Origin: Pseudomonas sp. GM78
GTDB lineage: Bacteria; Pseudomonadota; Gammaproteobacteria; Pseudomonadales; Pseudomonadaceae
Direction: 5' to 3'
Assembly: GCF_000282475.1 (NCBI RefSeq)
Contig: NZ_AKJF01000056.1
Coordinates: forward strand, 124,001-188,000
Length of the DNA stretch: 64,000 nucleotides
Positions 44,001 to 54,826 of the stretch are shown here, one piece after another. The notes under the pieces are model-generated. The model did no database searches. It was not told the origin of the DNA and saw only the letters and a program-made list of their open reading frames with translations. Numbering within the stretch: the first letter of the stretch is position 1; each line of letters opens with the position of its first letter. The translations under genes and the position numbers were made by a program.

Positions 44001-44065
44001 TGGCAAGCCTTGAGCTGAATTGGGTATCGGGTACAGAAATTCGGGCTCTATAGGAGTAGCACAAG

Positions 44066-44956
44066 TCAGCCTTGAGTCCCTGGCAGATCGATTTGAGCAT
44101 CCAGCAAGGCCATGAAGGCCCGCGCTGCATTCGATAGCGTCCTTTCTGTGTGCAGGATATAGCCTAGCTGGCGAGTCAGTTGTATGCCCGGTAAAGGTAT
44201 TCGCGCAACCTGGTCATCGAGCATGGTGCGTGGCAAGACGCTCCAGGCCAGGCCGATCGACACCATCATCTTGATGGTTTCCAGGTAATTGGTGCTCATG
44301 GCGATGTTCGGCGTCAGGCCCTGGGCTTCGAACAGGCGCTGGACGATGTGGTGGGTAAAGGTGTTGCCGCCGGGGAACACCGCCGGGTGCCGGGCGATGT
44401 CCGCGAGGCTGACCTTGCCGTTGTTGAGCAACGAATGCTCCGGGGCCACCACGAAGTCCAGCGGGTCGTCCCACACCGGTGTTGCCTTGACCAGGGCGTG
44501 GGGTTCCGGCGCCAGGGTGATGACCGCCAGTTCCGCCCGACCATGGAGGATTTCCTCGTAGGCCACCTCGGAGTCGAGAAACTGGATGTCCAACGCGACC
44601 TCGGGATAACGTCGGGTGAACTCCCTTAATAAAGGTGGCAAGCGGTGCAGGCCGATGTGGTGACTGGTGGCCAGGGTCAGACGACCGGTCACCTCCCCGG
44701 TGAGGTTGGTCAGGGCGCGGCGCGTATCATCGAGGACGTTCAGAATCTGGTAGGCCCGGGGCAGGAGGGCGCGGCCAGCCTCGGTCAGGCCGACTTCGCG
44801 GCCCAGCCGATCGAACAGCCGCACCTTCAATTGCTGCTCCAGCCCGGCGATGCGCTTGCTGATCGCTGGCTGCGTCAGGTGCAAGCGTTCGCCCGCACCG
44901 GAGAAGCTTCCGGTCTCGGCGATGGCGATAAAGGCATTGAGGTTGGCCAGGTCCAT
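44066..44956 (-). CDS. LysR-family regulator divergent from leuC
   Basis: The 296-residue protein starts MDLANLNAF and has the LysR helix-turn-helix (SFSGAGERLHLTQPAISKRI) and an effector-binding domain (about 90-290). It is divergent from leuC with 148 bases between them, a typical place for a regulator of the neighbour operon; I recall the same arrangement in PAO1. Regulation of leuCDB by this protein is likely but inferred. GGAA eight bases before ATG supports the start at 44956. Confidence 0.9.
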   Translation of the reverse strand: MDLANLNAFIAIAETGSFSGAGERLHLTQPAISKRIAGLEQQLKVRLFDRLGREVGLTEAGRALLPRAYQILNVLDDTRRALTNLTGEVTGRLTLATSHHIGLHRLPPLLREFTRRYPEVALDIQFLDSEVAYEEILHGRAELAVITLAPEPHALVKATPVWDDPLDFVVAPEHSLLNNGKVSLADIARHPAVFPGGNTFTHHIVQRLFEAQGLTPNIAMSTNYLETIKMMVSIGLAWSVLPRTMLDDQVARIPLPGIQLTRQLGYILHTERTLSNAARAFMALLDAQIDLPGTQG

Positions 44957-45104
44957 ATCAGTATTCCAGCTGGTTATCCAAAGCATAAAAAATATGAATT
45001 TGAGTTATTTAATGTAACCCCATAGGATCAGCCTCACAAGCCAAAGGGTTATTGAATCACTCAAGACCCAGGGCATAGAAACAAGCTGATGAGGAAACCG
45101 TCTG

Positions 45105-46523
45105 ATGGCCGGCAAAACGCTCTACGACAAGCTCTGGGATTCGCATTTGGTCAAGCAGCGCGACGATGGTTCGGCGCTGATCTACATCGATCGTCACATC
45201 ATCCACGAAGTGACCTCGCCGCAAGCTTTCGAAGGCCTGCGTCTGGCCGGGCGCAAGCCATGGCGTATCGATGCCAACATCGCGACCCCGGACCACAACG
45301 TACCGACCACCCCTGAGCGCAAGGGCGGCATCGCAGCCATTGCCGACCAGGTCTCGCGTTTGCAGGTCCAGACCCTCGACGATAACTGCGACGAATACGG
45401 CATCGTCGAATTCAAGATGAATGACGTCCGCCAAGGCATCGTCCACGTCATCGGTCCGGAGCAGGGTGCAACCTTGCCGGGCATGACCGTGGTCTGCGGC
45501 GACTCCCATACCTCGACCCACGGCGCTTTTGGTGCCCTGGCTCACGGTATCGGCACTTCCGAGGTCGAGCACGTGCTCGCCACCCAGTGCCTGGTCGCCA
45601 AGAAAATGAAGAACATGCAGGTAACGGTCGAAGGCCAATTGCCGTTCGGCGTGACCGCCAAGGACATCGTTCTCGCCGTGATCGGCAAGATCGGTACCGC
45701 CGGTGGTAATGGTCACGCCATCGAGTTCGCCGGCAGCGCGATTCGCGACCTGTCCGTCGAAGGCCGCATGACGATCTGCAACATGGCCATCGAGGCCGGC
45801 GCCCGTGTTGGCCTGGTAGCAGCGGATGAAAAAACCGTGGCTTACGTGAAGGGCCGTCCGTTTGCCCCGAAAGGCGCGGAGTGGGATTTGGCCGTCGAAG
45901 CCTGGAAAGACCTGGTGTCCGACGCCGATGCGAAGTTCGACACCATCGTTGAGCTCGACGCGACCCAGATCAAGCCGCAAGTCAGCTGGGGCACTTCGCC
46001 CGAGATGGTTTTGGCTGTGGATCAGAACGTTCCGGATCCTGCGAAGGAAATGGACCTGGTCAAGCGCGGTTCCATCGAACGCGCCCTGAAATACATGGGT
46101 TTGACCGCCAATCAGGCGATCACCGACATTCAGCTGGACCGCGTGTTCATCGGCTCCTGCACCAACTCGCGGATCGAAGACCTGCGCGCAGCGGCAGTGA
46201 TCGCCAAGGGCCGCAAAGTGGCCTCGACCATCAAGCAGGCCATCGTGGTGCCGGGTTCGGGCCTGGTGAAGGCCCAGGCTGAATCGGAAGGCCTGGACAA
46301 GATTTTCCTCGAAGCCGGTTTCGAATGGCGCGAGCCGGGTTGCTCGATGTGCCTGGCGATGAACCCGGACCGTTTGGAGTCTGGCGAGCATTGCGCTTCC
46401 ACTTCGAACCGCAACTTCGAAGGCCGTCAGGGCGCCGGTGGTCGTACCCACCTCGTTAGCCCGGCCATGGCCGCCGCCGCCGCTGTGAACGGTCGTTTCG
46501 TCGACGTCCGTGAATTGATCTAA
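45105..46523 (+). CDS. leuC: 3-isopropylmalate dehydratase large subunit
   Basis: The 472-residue aconitase-fold protein carries the [4Fe-4S] ligands: one Cys in [13 protein letters not shown] and two in [25 protein letters not shown] is typical of LeuC. With LeuD it isomerises 2-isopropylmalate to 3-isopropylmalate in leucine synthesis. A GAGGAAA ribosome site precedes ATG. leuD follows after 11 bases. Confidence 0.98.
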   Translation: MAGKTLYDKLWDSHLVKQRDDGSALIYIDRHIIHEVTSPQAFEGLRLAGRKPWRIDANIATPDHNVPTTPERKGGIAAIADQVSRLQVQTLDDNCDEYGIVEFKMNDVRQGIVHVIGPEQGATLPGMTVVCGDSHTSTHGAFGALAHGIGTSEVEHVLATQCLVAKKMKNMQVTVEGQLPFGVTAKDIVLAVIGKIGTAGGNGHAIEFAGSAIRDLSVEGRMTICNMAIEAGARVGLVAADEKTVAYVKGRPFAPKGAEWDLAVEAWKDLVSDADAKFDTIVELDATQIKPQVSWGTSPEMVLAVDQNVPDPAKEMDLVKRGSIERALKYMGLTANQAITDIQLDRVFIGSCTNSRIEDLRAAAVIAKGRKVASTIKQAIVVPGSGLVKAQAESEGLDKIFLEAGFEWREPGCSMCLAMNPDRLESGEHCASTSNRNFEGRQGAGGRTHLVSPAMAAAAAVNGRFVDVRELI

Positions 46524-46534
46524 AGGAGCGCAGC

Positions 46535-47179
46535 ATGAAAGCTTTCACCCAGCACACTGGACTTGTCGCGCCTCTGGATCGTGCCAACGTCGACACCGAC
46601 CAGATCATCCCGAAACAATTCTTGAAGTCGATCAAGCGCACCGGTTTCGGCCCGAACCTGTTCGACGAATGGCGTTACCTGGACGTGGGTCAGCCGTATC
46701 AGGACAACTCCAAGCGCCCATTGAACAAGGACTTCGTGCTCAACGCCGAGCGTTACCAAGGCGCCAGCGTGTTGCTGGCCCGCGAGAACTTCGGTTGCGG
46801 CTCCAGCCGTGAGCACGCGCCATGGGCCCTGGAAGAGTACGGTTTCCGCAGCATCATCGCGCCGAGCTATGCCGACATCTTCTTCAACAACAGCTTCAAG
46901 AACGGCTTGCTGCCGATCATCCTGAGCGACGCTGAAGTCGACGAGCTGTTCCAGCAGGTCGAGGCCAATCCGGGCTACCAGTTGCAGATCGATCTGCAGG
47001 CCCAGACCGTGACCCGTCCGGACGGCAAGGTCTTGAGCTTTGAGATCGATGCGTTCCGCAAGCATTGCCTGCTCAATGGCCTGGACGATATCGGCCTGAC
47101 CTTGCAGGACGGTGATGCGATTGCGGCGTTCGAGGCCAAACACCGTGCGAGCCAGCCTTGGTTGTTTCGCGACGCGTGA
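46535..47179 (+). CDS. leuD: 3-isopropylmalate dehydratase small subunit
   Basis: The 214-residue swivel domain partner of LeuC has [17 protein letters not shown] and the substrate loop [16 protein letters not shown]. It is translated from its own AAAGGAG site 11 bases after leuC and followed by a REPIN. Confidence 0.98.
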   Translation: MKAFTQHTGLVAPLDRANVDTDQIIPKQFLKSIKRTGFGPNLFDEWRYLDVGQPYQDNSKRPLNKDFVLNAERYQGASVLLARENFGCGSSREHAPWALEEYGFRSIIAPSYADIFFNNSFKNGLLPIILSDAEVDELFQQVEANPGYQLQIDLQAQTVTRPDGKVLSFEIDAFRKHCLLNGLDDIGLTLQDGDAIAAFEAKHRASQPWLFRDA

Positions 47180-47212
47180 TTGATCCGGCATTGATGTAGG
47201 CAGGACCGGCCC

Positions 47213-47286
47213 CATCGCTGGCAAGCCAGCTCCCACAGGTTTTGTGTACACCGCAAAACACTGTGGGAGCTGGCTTGCCAGCGATG
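47213..47286. repeat. REPIN, GCTGGCAAGCCAGC type, between leuD and methyltransferase
   Basis: atcgctggcaagccagctcc at 47214-47233 faces its complement at 47265-47285 with about 30 bases between. The same type recurs at 50513-50604. Confidence 0.9.
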
Positions 47287-47333
47287 AGGCCCGAACAAAC
47301 ACCACAAGACTCACCCCCAAAAGGAAGTCCCCC

Positions 47334-48101
47334 ATGACCAGCACCGCCCAGCACAGCCAGGTAGTCCAGAAGCAATTCGGTGAACAGGCCGCGGCCTACC
47401 TGAGCAGTGCCGTACACGCTCAAGGCACCGAATTCGCGCTGCTGCAGGCCGAACTGGCGGGGCAGGGCGAGGCCCGTGTCCTGGACCTGGGCTGCGGCGC
47501 CGGTCACGTGAGTTTTCAGGTGGCTTCGCTGGTCAAGGAAGTGGTGGCCTACGACCTGTCGCAGCAGATGCTCGACGTGGTCGCCGCCGCAGCCGTTGAT
47601 CGGGGCCTGGGCAATATTGCCACGGTCAACGGCGCCGCCGAGCGCCTGCCGTTCGCCGATGGCGAGTTCGACTTCGTGTTCAGCCGCTATTCGGCGCACC
47701 ATTGGAGCGATCTCGGCCTGGCCCTGCGGGAAGTGCGTCGGGTGCTGAAACCGGGTGGCGTGGCGGTATTCATCGACGTGTTGTCACCGGGCAGCCCGTT
47801 GTTCGACACTTACCTGCAGAGCGTCGAAGTGCTGCGCGACACCAGCCATGTGCGCGACTATAGCGCCGGTGAGTGGCTGCGCCAGGTCAGTGAGGCAGGG
47901 CTGCATACCCGCAGCACCAATCGCCAACGGCTGCGTCTGGAGTACAACTCCTGGGTCGAGCGCATGCGCACGCCACAGGTGATGCGCGCCGCGATCCGCG
48001 AGTTGCAGCAGTCGATGGGCAACGAAGTGCGCGAATATTTCGAGATTGAGGCCGATGGTTCGTTCAGTACCGATGTACTGGTACTGATGGCTGAAAGATA
48101 A
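47334..48101 (+). CDS. Class I SAM-dependent methyltransferase (UbiE/Methyltransf_11 type)
   Basis: The 255-residue protein has SAM motif I VLDLGCGAGHVSFQV, motif II-like GAAERLPFADGEFDFVFSRY and motif III LKPGGVAVFIDV. It lies between leuD and leuB, as in PAO1 (PA3119 by recollection). The substrate is unknown. Upstream AAGGAAGTCCCCC gives the ATG at 47334; the frame opens earlier inside a REPIN. Confidence 0.88.
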   Translation: MTSTAQHSQVVQKQFGEQAAAYLSSAVHAQGTEFALLQAELAGQGEARVLDLGCGAGHVSFQVASLVKEVVAYDLSQQMLDVVAAAAVDRGLGNIATVNGAAERLPFADGEFDFVFSRYSAHHWSDLGLALREVRRVLKPGGVAVFIDVLSPGSPLFDTYLQSVEVLRDTSHVRDYSAGEWLRQVSEAGLHTRSTNRQRLRLEYNSWVERMRTPQVMRAAIRELQQSMGNEVREYFEIEADGSFSTDVLVLMAER

Positions 48102-48162
48102 GCGACTAACAGACTTTTTCCGGGAGCGCCCCAGGCGCACCGACTGATGACATGAGGAACGC

Positions 48163-49245
<1,083 letters not shown>

Positions 49246-49313
49246 TCTCTCGGGCCCGCTGCCACTTTTACCCCCAAAGGCAGCGGCCCACTTTTCAAGA
49301 AGGTGTAGTTGCG

Positions 49314-50426
49314 ATGAAACGTGTAGGTCTGATCGGTTGGCGCGGTATGGTCGGTTCCGTGCTCATGCAGCGGATGCTGGAAGAGCAGGATTTCGATCTT
49401 ATCGAGCCGGTGTTTTTCACCACTTCCAATGTCGGTGGCCAAGGCCCGTCCGTGGGCAAGGACATTGCTCCGCTCAAGGACGCTTACAGCATTGAAGAGC
49501 TGAAGACCCTCGACGTGATCCTGACCTGCCAGGGTGGCGACTACACCAGCGAAGTCTTCCCGAAACTGCGCGAAGCCGGCTGGCAGGGTTACTGGATCGA
49601 TGCCGCCTCGAGCCTGCGCATGCAGGATGACGCGGTCATCGTGCTGGACCCGGTCAACCGCAAGGTCATCGACCAGCAGCTGGATGCCGGCACCAAGAAC
49701 TACATCGGCGGCAACTGCACCGTCAGCCTGATGCTGATGGGCCTGGGTGGCCTGTTCGAGGCTGGCCTGGTGGAGTGGATGAGCGCCATGACTTATCAGG
49801 CGGCATCGGGTGGCGGCGCGCAGCACATGCGTGAGCTGATCAAGCAGATGGGCGTAACCCACGGCGCTGTTGCCGATCAACTGGCCGATCCGGCCAGCGC
49901 GATCCTCGACATCGACCGTCGTGTGGCCGAAGCCATGCGCAGCGACGCTTACCCGACCGAAAACTTCGGCGTACCGCTGGCCGGCAGTCTGATCCCGTGG
50001 ATCGACAAGGAGCTGCCGAACGGTCAAAGCCGTGAAGAGTGGAAGGCCCAGGCCGAAACCAACAAGATCCTCGGTCGCTTCAAGAGCCCGATCCCGGTGG
50101 ATGGCATCTGCGTGCGTATCGGCGCCATGCGCTGCCACAGCCAGGCGCTGACCATCAAGCTGAACAAAGACGTGCCGATCGCCGATATCGAAGGGCTGAT
50201 CAGCCAGCACAACCCTTGGGTCAAGCTGGTGCCGAACAACCGTGACATCAGCATGCAGGAGCTGAGCCCGACCAAGGTCACCGGCACCCTGAACATCCCG
50301 GTTGGCCGTCTGCGCAAGCTGAACATGGGCTCGCAGTTCGTCGGCGCGTTCACCGTCGGCGACCAACTGCTGTGGGGCGCGGCCGAACCGCTGCGTCGCA
50401 TGCTGCGGATCCTGCTTGAGCGTTGA
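49314..50426 (+). CDS. asd: Aspartate-semialdehyde dehydrogenase
   Basis: The 370-residue enzyme has [14 protein letters not shown] for NADP binding, the catalytic Cys in [14 protein letters not shown] and the acid/base His in [16 protein letters not shown]. It makes aspartate semialdehyde for lysine, threonine and methionine and for diaminopimelate. A terminator follows. The next gene is a paralogue with no catalytic Cys. Confidence 0.97.
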   Translation: MKRVGLIGWRGMVGSVLMQRMLEEQDFDLIEPVFFTTSNVGGQGPSVGKDIAPLKDAYSIEELKTLDVILTCQGGDYTSEVFPKLREAGWQGYWIDAASSLRMQDDAVIVLDPVNRKVIDQQLDAGTKNYIGGNCTVSLMLMGLGGLFEAGLVEWMSAMTYQAASGGGAQHMRELIKQMGVTHGAVADQLADPASAILDIDRRVAEAMRSDAYPTENFGVPLAGSLIPWIDKELPNGQSREEWKAQAETNKILGRFKSPIPVDGICVRIGAMRCHSQALTIKLNKDVPIADIEGLISQHNPWVKLVPNNRDISMQELSPTKVTGTLNIPVGRLRKLNMGSQFVGAFTVGDQLLWGAAEPLRRMLRILLER

Positions 50427-50445
50427 TCGACTGAAGCTATGAAAG

Positions 50446-50477
50446 AACCCGCGCCTTGCGAGAGGCGCGGGTTTTTT
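50446..50477 (+). terminator. Rho-independent terminator of asd
   Basis: AACCCGCGCCT pairs with AGGCGCGGGTT around a short loop, followed by a T-run. Confidence 0.93.
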
Positions 50478-50512
50478 TATGCCTGGGGTTTCTCGGTTGT
50501 CTGGTCTGGCCT

Positions 50513-50604
50513 CATCGCTGGCAAGCCAGCTCCCACAGGTTACAGTGGTACACACAAAATAAGGTTCGACAACGATCTCTGTGGGAGCTGGCTTGCCAGC
50601 GATG
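50513..50604. repeat. REPIN, GCTGGCAAGCCAGC type, between asd and its paralogue
   Basis: catcgctggcaagccagctc at 50513-50532 faces the complement gagctggcttgccagcgatg at 50585-50604. Confidence 0.9.
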
Positions 50605-50688
50605 AGGCCAGCGTGGGTGCCACAGAATTGCCTGCATGCCCCCCACCCGGTAAAGTGCCGCTCCCCCCGTTTCGCCAGAGGTAAAACC

Positions 50689-51699
50689 ATGAGCCAGACC
50701 ATAGATATTGCCGTGATCGGCGCCACCGGTACTGTCGGCGAAACGCTGGTGCAGATCCTCGAAGAGCGTGATTTTCCGATCGGCAGCCTGCACCTGCTGG
50801 CCAGTAGTGAATCCGCTGGCAGTTCGGTGCCGTACCGCGGCAAGAACGTGCGTGTGCGCGAAGCCGATGAGTTCGATTTCAGCAAGGTCCAGCTGGTGTT
50901 CTTCGCCGCGGGCCCGGCAGCGACCTTGAGTTTCGCCGCGCGCGCCACGGCGGCCGGTTGCTCGATCATCGACCTGTCCGGCGCCTTGCCGGCCGATCAG
51001 GCGCCGCAGGTGGTCCCGGAAGCGAATGCGTCAGTGCTGTCCGGCCAGAAAAAGCCATTCCAGGTCAGCAGCCCAAGCCCGGCGGCCACCACCCTGGCGG
51101 TGCTGCTCGCACCTCTGCTGGGGCTGCTCGATTTGCAACGCATCAACCTGACCGCCAGCCTGGCGGTGTCTGCCCAGGGCCGCGAAGCCGTGACCGAGCT
51201 GGCCCGGCAAACCGCCGAGCTGCTGAATGTGCGTCCACTGGAGCCGACCTTCTTTGATCGGCAGATGGCCTTCAACCTGCTGGCCCAGGTCGGCAAGCCG
51301 GATGAGCAGGGCCATACCTTGCTGGAAAAGCGCCTGGTGCGCGAACTGCGCCAAGTCATGGCGTTGCCTTCTTTGAAGATTTCCGTCACTTGCATTCAAG
51401 CCCCGGTGTTTTTTGGCGATAGCTATAGCGTGACCCTGCAGTGCGGGAGCGACATCGACCTGGCAAAGGTCAACGCCGCGCTCGAGGACGCGCCCGGCAT
51501 CGAGCTGGTGGAAGCCGGCGATTACCCGACAGCGGTCGGTGATGCGGTAGGGCAGGATGTGGTCTACGTTGGTCGGGTGCGCCTGGGGATCGACGAACCG
51601 TCGGAACTTAATGTGTGGCTGACGTCAGATAACGTACGCAAAGGCGCGGCGCTCAATGCTGTGCAGGTGGCCGAATTGTTGATAAAAGACCTGCTGTAA
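50689..51699 (+). CDS. Aspartate-semialdehyde dehydrogenase-like paralogue lacking catalytic Cys (Usg-like)
   Basis: The 336-residue protein has an NADP fold (VIGATGTVGETLVQILEERD) and the ASADH dimerisation domain. Where true enzymes have N-x-C-(S/T), this has SSPSPAATTLAV, so the nucleophilic Cys is missing. E. coli Usg is a comparable member. The protein is unlikely to be an active dehydrogenase; a structural or regulatory role is possible. The ATG at 50689 follows AGAGGT. It sits between asd and fimV as in PAO1. Confidence 0.87.
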   Translation: MSQTIDIAVIGATGTVGETLVQILEERDFPIGSLHLLASSESAGSSVPYRGKNVRVREADEFDFSKVQLVFFAAGPAATLSFAARATAAGCSIIDLSGALPADQAPQVVPEANASVLSGQKKPFQVSSPSPAATTLAVLLAPLLGLLDLQRINLTASLAVSAQGREAVTELARQTAELLNVRPLEPTFFDRQMAFNLLAQVGKPDEQGHTLLEKRLVRELRQVMALPSLKISVTCIQAPVFFGDSYSVTLQCGSDIDLAKVNAALEDAPGIELVEAGDYPTAVGDAVGQDVVYVGRVRLGIDEPSELNVWLTSDNVRKGAALNAVQVAELLIKDLL

Positions 51700-51876
51700 A
51701 AGATACTTCCAAACGAGCGTCATGCTTGGCCGTAATGTCGAAGGCGAGCCACCCTGAAGGGCTTTGCAGGGCATGCATGAAACGATCGCGCGCGGCGACC
51801 TTCGCCCGCGCGCAATGCCTTACGGCAGCGGCTATCTGCCTCGCTGGCCGAGGAATGTGAAAACTAAGGATAAGCT

Positions 51877-54576
51877 ATGGTTCAAGTTCGCAAACTGGTG
51901 TTAGCAATAGCGGCCGCCTCGGCGCTGTCCTCCGGTATGGCGCATGCCCTCGGGCTCGGGGAACTGACCCTGAAGTCGACGCTGAACCAGCCGCTGGTGG
52001 CGGAAATCGAGTTGCTCGACGTCAAGGAACTCACCGCTGCCGAAGTGGTGCCCAGCCTGGCTTCTCCTGAAGATTTCGCCAAGGCCGGTGTCGACCGCCA
52101 GGCGTTTCTCAACGACCTGACCTTTACCCCGGTGCTCAATGCCAGCGGTAAAAGCATCCTGCGCGTGACCTCCAGCAAACCCCTGACCGAACCAATGGTG
52201 AAATTCCTGGTTCAGGTGATGTGGCCCAACGGTCGACTGCTGCGCGATTACAGCGTGCTGCTCGATCCGTCCAAATTCTCGCCGCAGACCGCTGAGGCGG
52301 CCGCGCAATCTGCACCTGTTCAAACCGGTACTACGCCTGTCACCGGTGCGACCAAACCGTCCGAATACACCACCACGCGGCGCGATACCTTGTGGGAAAT
52401 CGCCGCGAAGGCGCGTAATGGCGGTTCGATTCAACAAACCATGCTGGCCATCCAGGCGCTGAACCCGGATGCCTTCATCGATGGCAATATCAACCGGCTC
52501 AAAACCGGTCAGGTGTTGCGTCTGCCGGATCAGGCCCAAAGTACGAGCTTGCCGCAATCGAAGGCCATCGCCGAGGTGGCTGCACAAAACACCGCCTGGC
52601 GTCAGGGGCGTCGTTATGTCGCCAAGCCGGGTACAGGCCAGCAGCAGCTCGATGCGACCAATCGCGGTCGCGGCGACACCGTTTCCGCGCAAGCTGGCCA
52701 GGACAAGCTGAGCCTGGTTTCCGCCGAATCCGGAAAGGCCAAGGGCAAGGGCGCCGCAGGCGATGCCAAGGCCTTGAACAACCAGCTGGCGGTAACCCAG
52801 GAAAGCCTCGATACCAAGCGCCGTGACAGCGCTGAACTGAAAAGCCGCATGACCGATCTGCAAAGTCAGATGGACAAGCTGCAACGTCTCATTGAGCTGA
52901 AGAACAACCAACTGGCCAAATTGCAGGCCGAAGGTGCGGCGGGGACGTCTGCGACAACCGAAACCGCTGCAGCTATCCCTGCTGAGCTGCCCGCCGATCC
53001 TGCGACAACGCCTGCCGAAGCGCCGGCGCCAGCCCCGGTCGAAGCAACGGCGCCCGCGCCTGCCCCGGCTGAAGCGGCGCCTGAAGCGACTCCTGCTCCG
53101 GTCCCGGCAGAAACGCCGGTCGAACCGACGCCTGCAGCCTCGGACGAGCATAAATTCAATGAATTGCTGACCAATCCGTGGCTACTGGGCCTGGCGGGCG
53201 GCGGGGCAGTGGTGGTGCTGCTGTTGCTGTTGTTGCTGGCCCGTCGCCGCAAGGCCCAGCAGGAAGCCGAAAAACATCTGCGCATGGCCCGCGCCCTGGC
53301 CGAAGAGCAGGAGTTTTCCTCCGAGCTTGACCTGTCTAAAGGCATCTTCGATGACCTGGAAGAGGTTGCGCCGCCGAGCCCAAAACTTGCCACTGCACCG
53401 GCTCCAGAACCGACGCCAGCACCAGCACCAGCACCAGCACCCGCTCCGGTGATTGCCCCGGTCGTGGTCACCCCGCCGATTGCCGCGCCGCTGGTGTCGC
53501 CCGCCGGCGAGCATTCCGACGATGTGCTGGACCGCGCGCAGTTGCACATCGACGGTGGTCGCCTGAATCAGGCTGTCACGCTGCTGGAGGCAGGCGTCAA
53601 GCAAGAGCCGCAACGCAGCGATTTACGCCTCAAGCTGATGGAAGTCTACGGTTTGCAGGGCGATCGCGACGCGTTCGTGGTCCAGGAGCGCCAGTTGGTG
53701 GCCAATGGCGACAACTATGCCCAGGTCGAAAAGCTCAAGAGCCGTTTCCCGGCCATGGCGCTCGTCGCCGCGGGCGGTATTGCCGCTGCGGCCGCCGCTG
53801 CCGAGCTGGACGCACAGTACGTCAAGGACCTGTTGCTCGACGAGCCGCAAGTGCCCGCTGCGGTTGATGACGACTTTGACAGCGCGTTCGACCTGAGCCT
53901 GGATGACCTGGAAAACGTCACGCCGGTAACGGTTACGCCGGAGCCAGCACCAGAACCGGCGCCGGAGCCTGAAACAACCCTGGCCGATCTGGAAGATTTC
54001 CCGCTGGACGATGACCTGAGCTTCGAGTCGGTCCTGCAGCAACAGACTGAAATCAAGGAAAACCTTGATGACCTGTCGGAGTTCGACCTGGACATGGACC
54101 TTGGTGGCGAGCCAACGCCAGCGATCCTGGCCGAGGACGATTTCCTGCTGAGCCTGGATGAAGACGTCAAGGACCAGCCGGCCGCGCCAGCCCCGGACGT
54201 GCCACAAGTAACCCTGGACGATTTGGACCTGCCGGCCGATTTCGATTTGTCCCTGGCCGATGAAATGGACGTTCCGGCGCCTGCGCAGGCGGTTACCCCT
54301 GAGCTGGATGATCTCAGCGCCGAGCTGGAAAGCCTGTCCCAAAGCATCAGCGAGCCAAGTTTCACGGTCGATGACGCCCTGGCAACCGTGGATGACGAGC
54401 CGGAATTCGATTTCCTGTCCGGTACCGACGAAGTCGCCACCAAGCTCGATCTGGCTCAGGCCTACATCGACATGGGCGACAACGATGGTGCCCGCGACAT
54501 CCTCAACGAGGTGGTGACCGAAGGCGACGACGGCCAGAAGAGCGAAGCCAAGGAAATGCTCGCGCGCCTGGCTTGA
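51877..54576 (+). CDS. fimV: FimV-type peptidoglycan-binding polar hub protein
   Basis: The 899-residue protein has a signal sequence, an N-terminal domain with LGLGELTLKSTLNQPLVAEI, a LysM-type peptidoglycan-binding segment (TRRDTLWEIAAKARNGGS), a coiled coil (about 310-350), Pro/Ala-rich linkers, one membrane segment (LLGLAGGGAVVVLLLLLLLA, about 436-458) and an acidic cytoplasmic part ending in the FimV C-terminal TPR-like unit (ATKLDLAQAYIDMGDNDG). It organises type IV pili and polar complexes and links to cyclic AMP signalling in P. aeruginosa. Confidence 0.95.
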   Translation: MVQVRKLVLAIAAASALSSGMAHALGLGELTLKSTLNQPLVAEIELLDVKELTAAEVVPSLASPEDFAKAGVDRQAFLNDLTFTPVLNASGKSILRVTSSKPLTEPMVKFLVQVMWPNGRLLRDYSVLLDPSKFSPQTAEAAAQSAPVQTGTTPVTGATKPSEYTTTRRDTLWEIAAKARNGGSIQQTMLAIQALNPDAFIDGNINRLKTGQVLRLPDQAQSTSLPQSKAIAEVAAQNTAWRQGRRYVAKPGTGQQQLDATNRGRGDTVSAQAGQDKLSLVSAESGKAKGKGAAGDAKALNNQLAVTQESLDTKRRDSAELKSRMTDLQSQMDKLQRLIELKNNQLAKLQAEGAAGTSATTETAAAIPAELPADPATTPAEAPAPAPVEATAPAPAPAEAAPEATPAPVPAETPVEPTPAASDEHKFNELLTNPWLLGLAGGGAVVVLLLLLLLARRRKAQQEAEKHLRMARALAEEQEFSSELDLSKGIFDDLEEVAPPSPKLATAPAPEPTPAPAPAPAPAPVIAPVVVTPPIAAPLVSPAGEHSDDVLDRAQLHIDGGRLNQAVTLLEAGVKQEPQRSDLRLKLMEVYGLQGDRDAFVVQERQLVANGDNYAQVEKLKSRFPAMALVAAGGIAAAAAAAELDAQYVKDLLLDEPQVPAAVDDDFDSAFDLSLDDLENVTPVTVTPEPAPEPAPEPETTLADLEDFPLDDDLSFESVLQQQTEIKENLDDLSEFDLDMDLGGEPTPAILAEDDFLLSLDEDVKDQPAAPAPDVPQVTLDDLDLPADFDLSLADEMDVPAPAQAVTPELDDLSAELESLSQSISEPSFTVDDALATVDDEPEFDFLSGTDEVATKLDLAQAYIDMGDNDGARDILNEVVTEGDDGQKSEAKEMLARLA

Positions 54577-54596
54577 GTGATTGACCGGTTGTAATA

Positions 54597-54626
54597 AAAC
54601 GGCAGCCCATTGAGGCTGCCGTTTTT
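54597..54626 (+). terminator. Rho-independent terminator of fimV
   Basis: AAACGGCAGCC pairs with GGCTGCCGTTT, followed by TTTG. Confidence 0.9.
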
Positions 54627-54660
54627 GTTTGCGGGGGATGTGATGGTGACTATCAGGGCC

Positions 54661-54738
54661 TCATCGCGGGCAAGCCCGCTCCCACAGGGATATTCGCCGC
54701 TCACAATACCTGTGGGAGCGGGCTTGCCCGCGATGAGG
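54661..54738. repeat. REPIN between fimV and truA
   Basis: tcatcgcgggcaagcccgct at 54661-54680 faces the complement agcgggcttgcccgcgatga at 54717-54736. Same family as 546-636. Confidence 0.9.
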
Positions 54739-54826
54739 CCGGTACGGTCAAAGGAGATCCCTCTGGTATCCCCGCTGGACAGCCTTATAATGCCCCCCTT
54801 TGCGTACATCAGCAGGCTGTCCCTCC

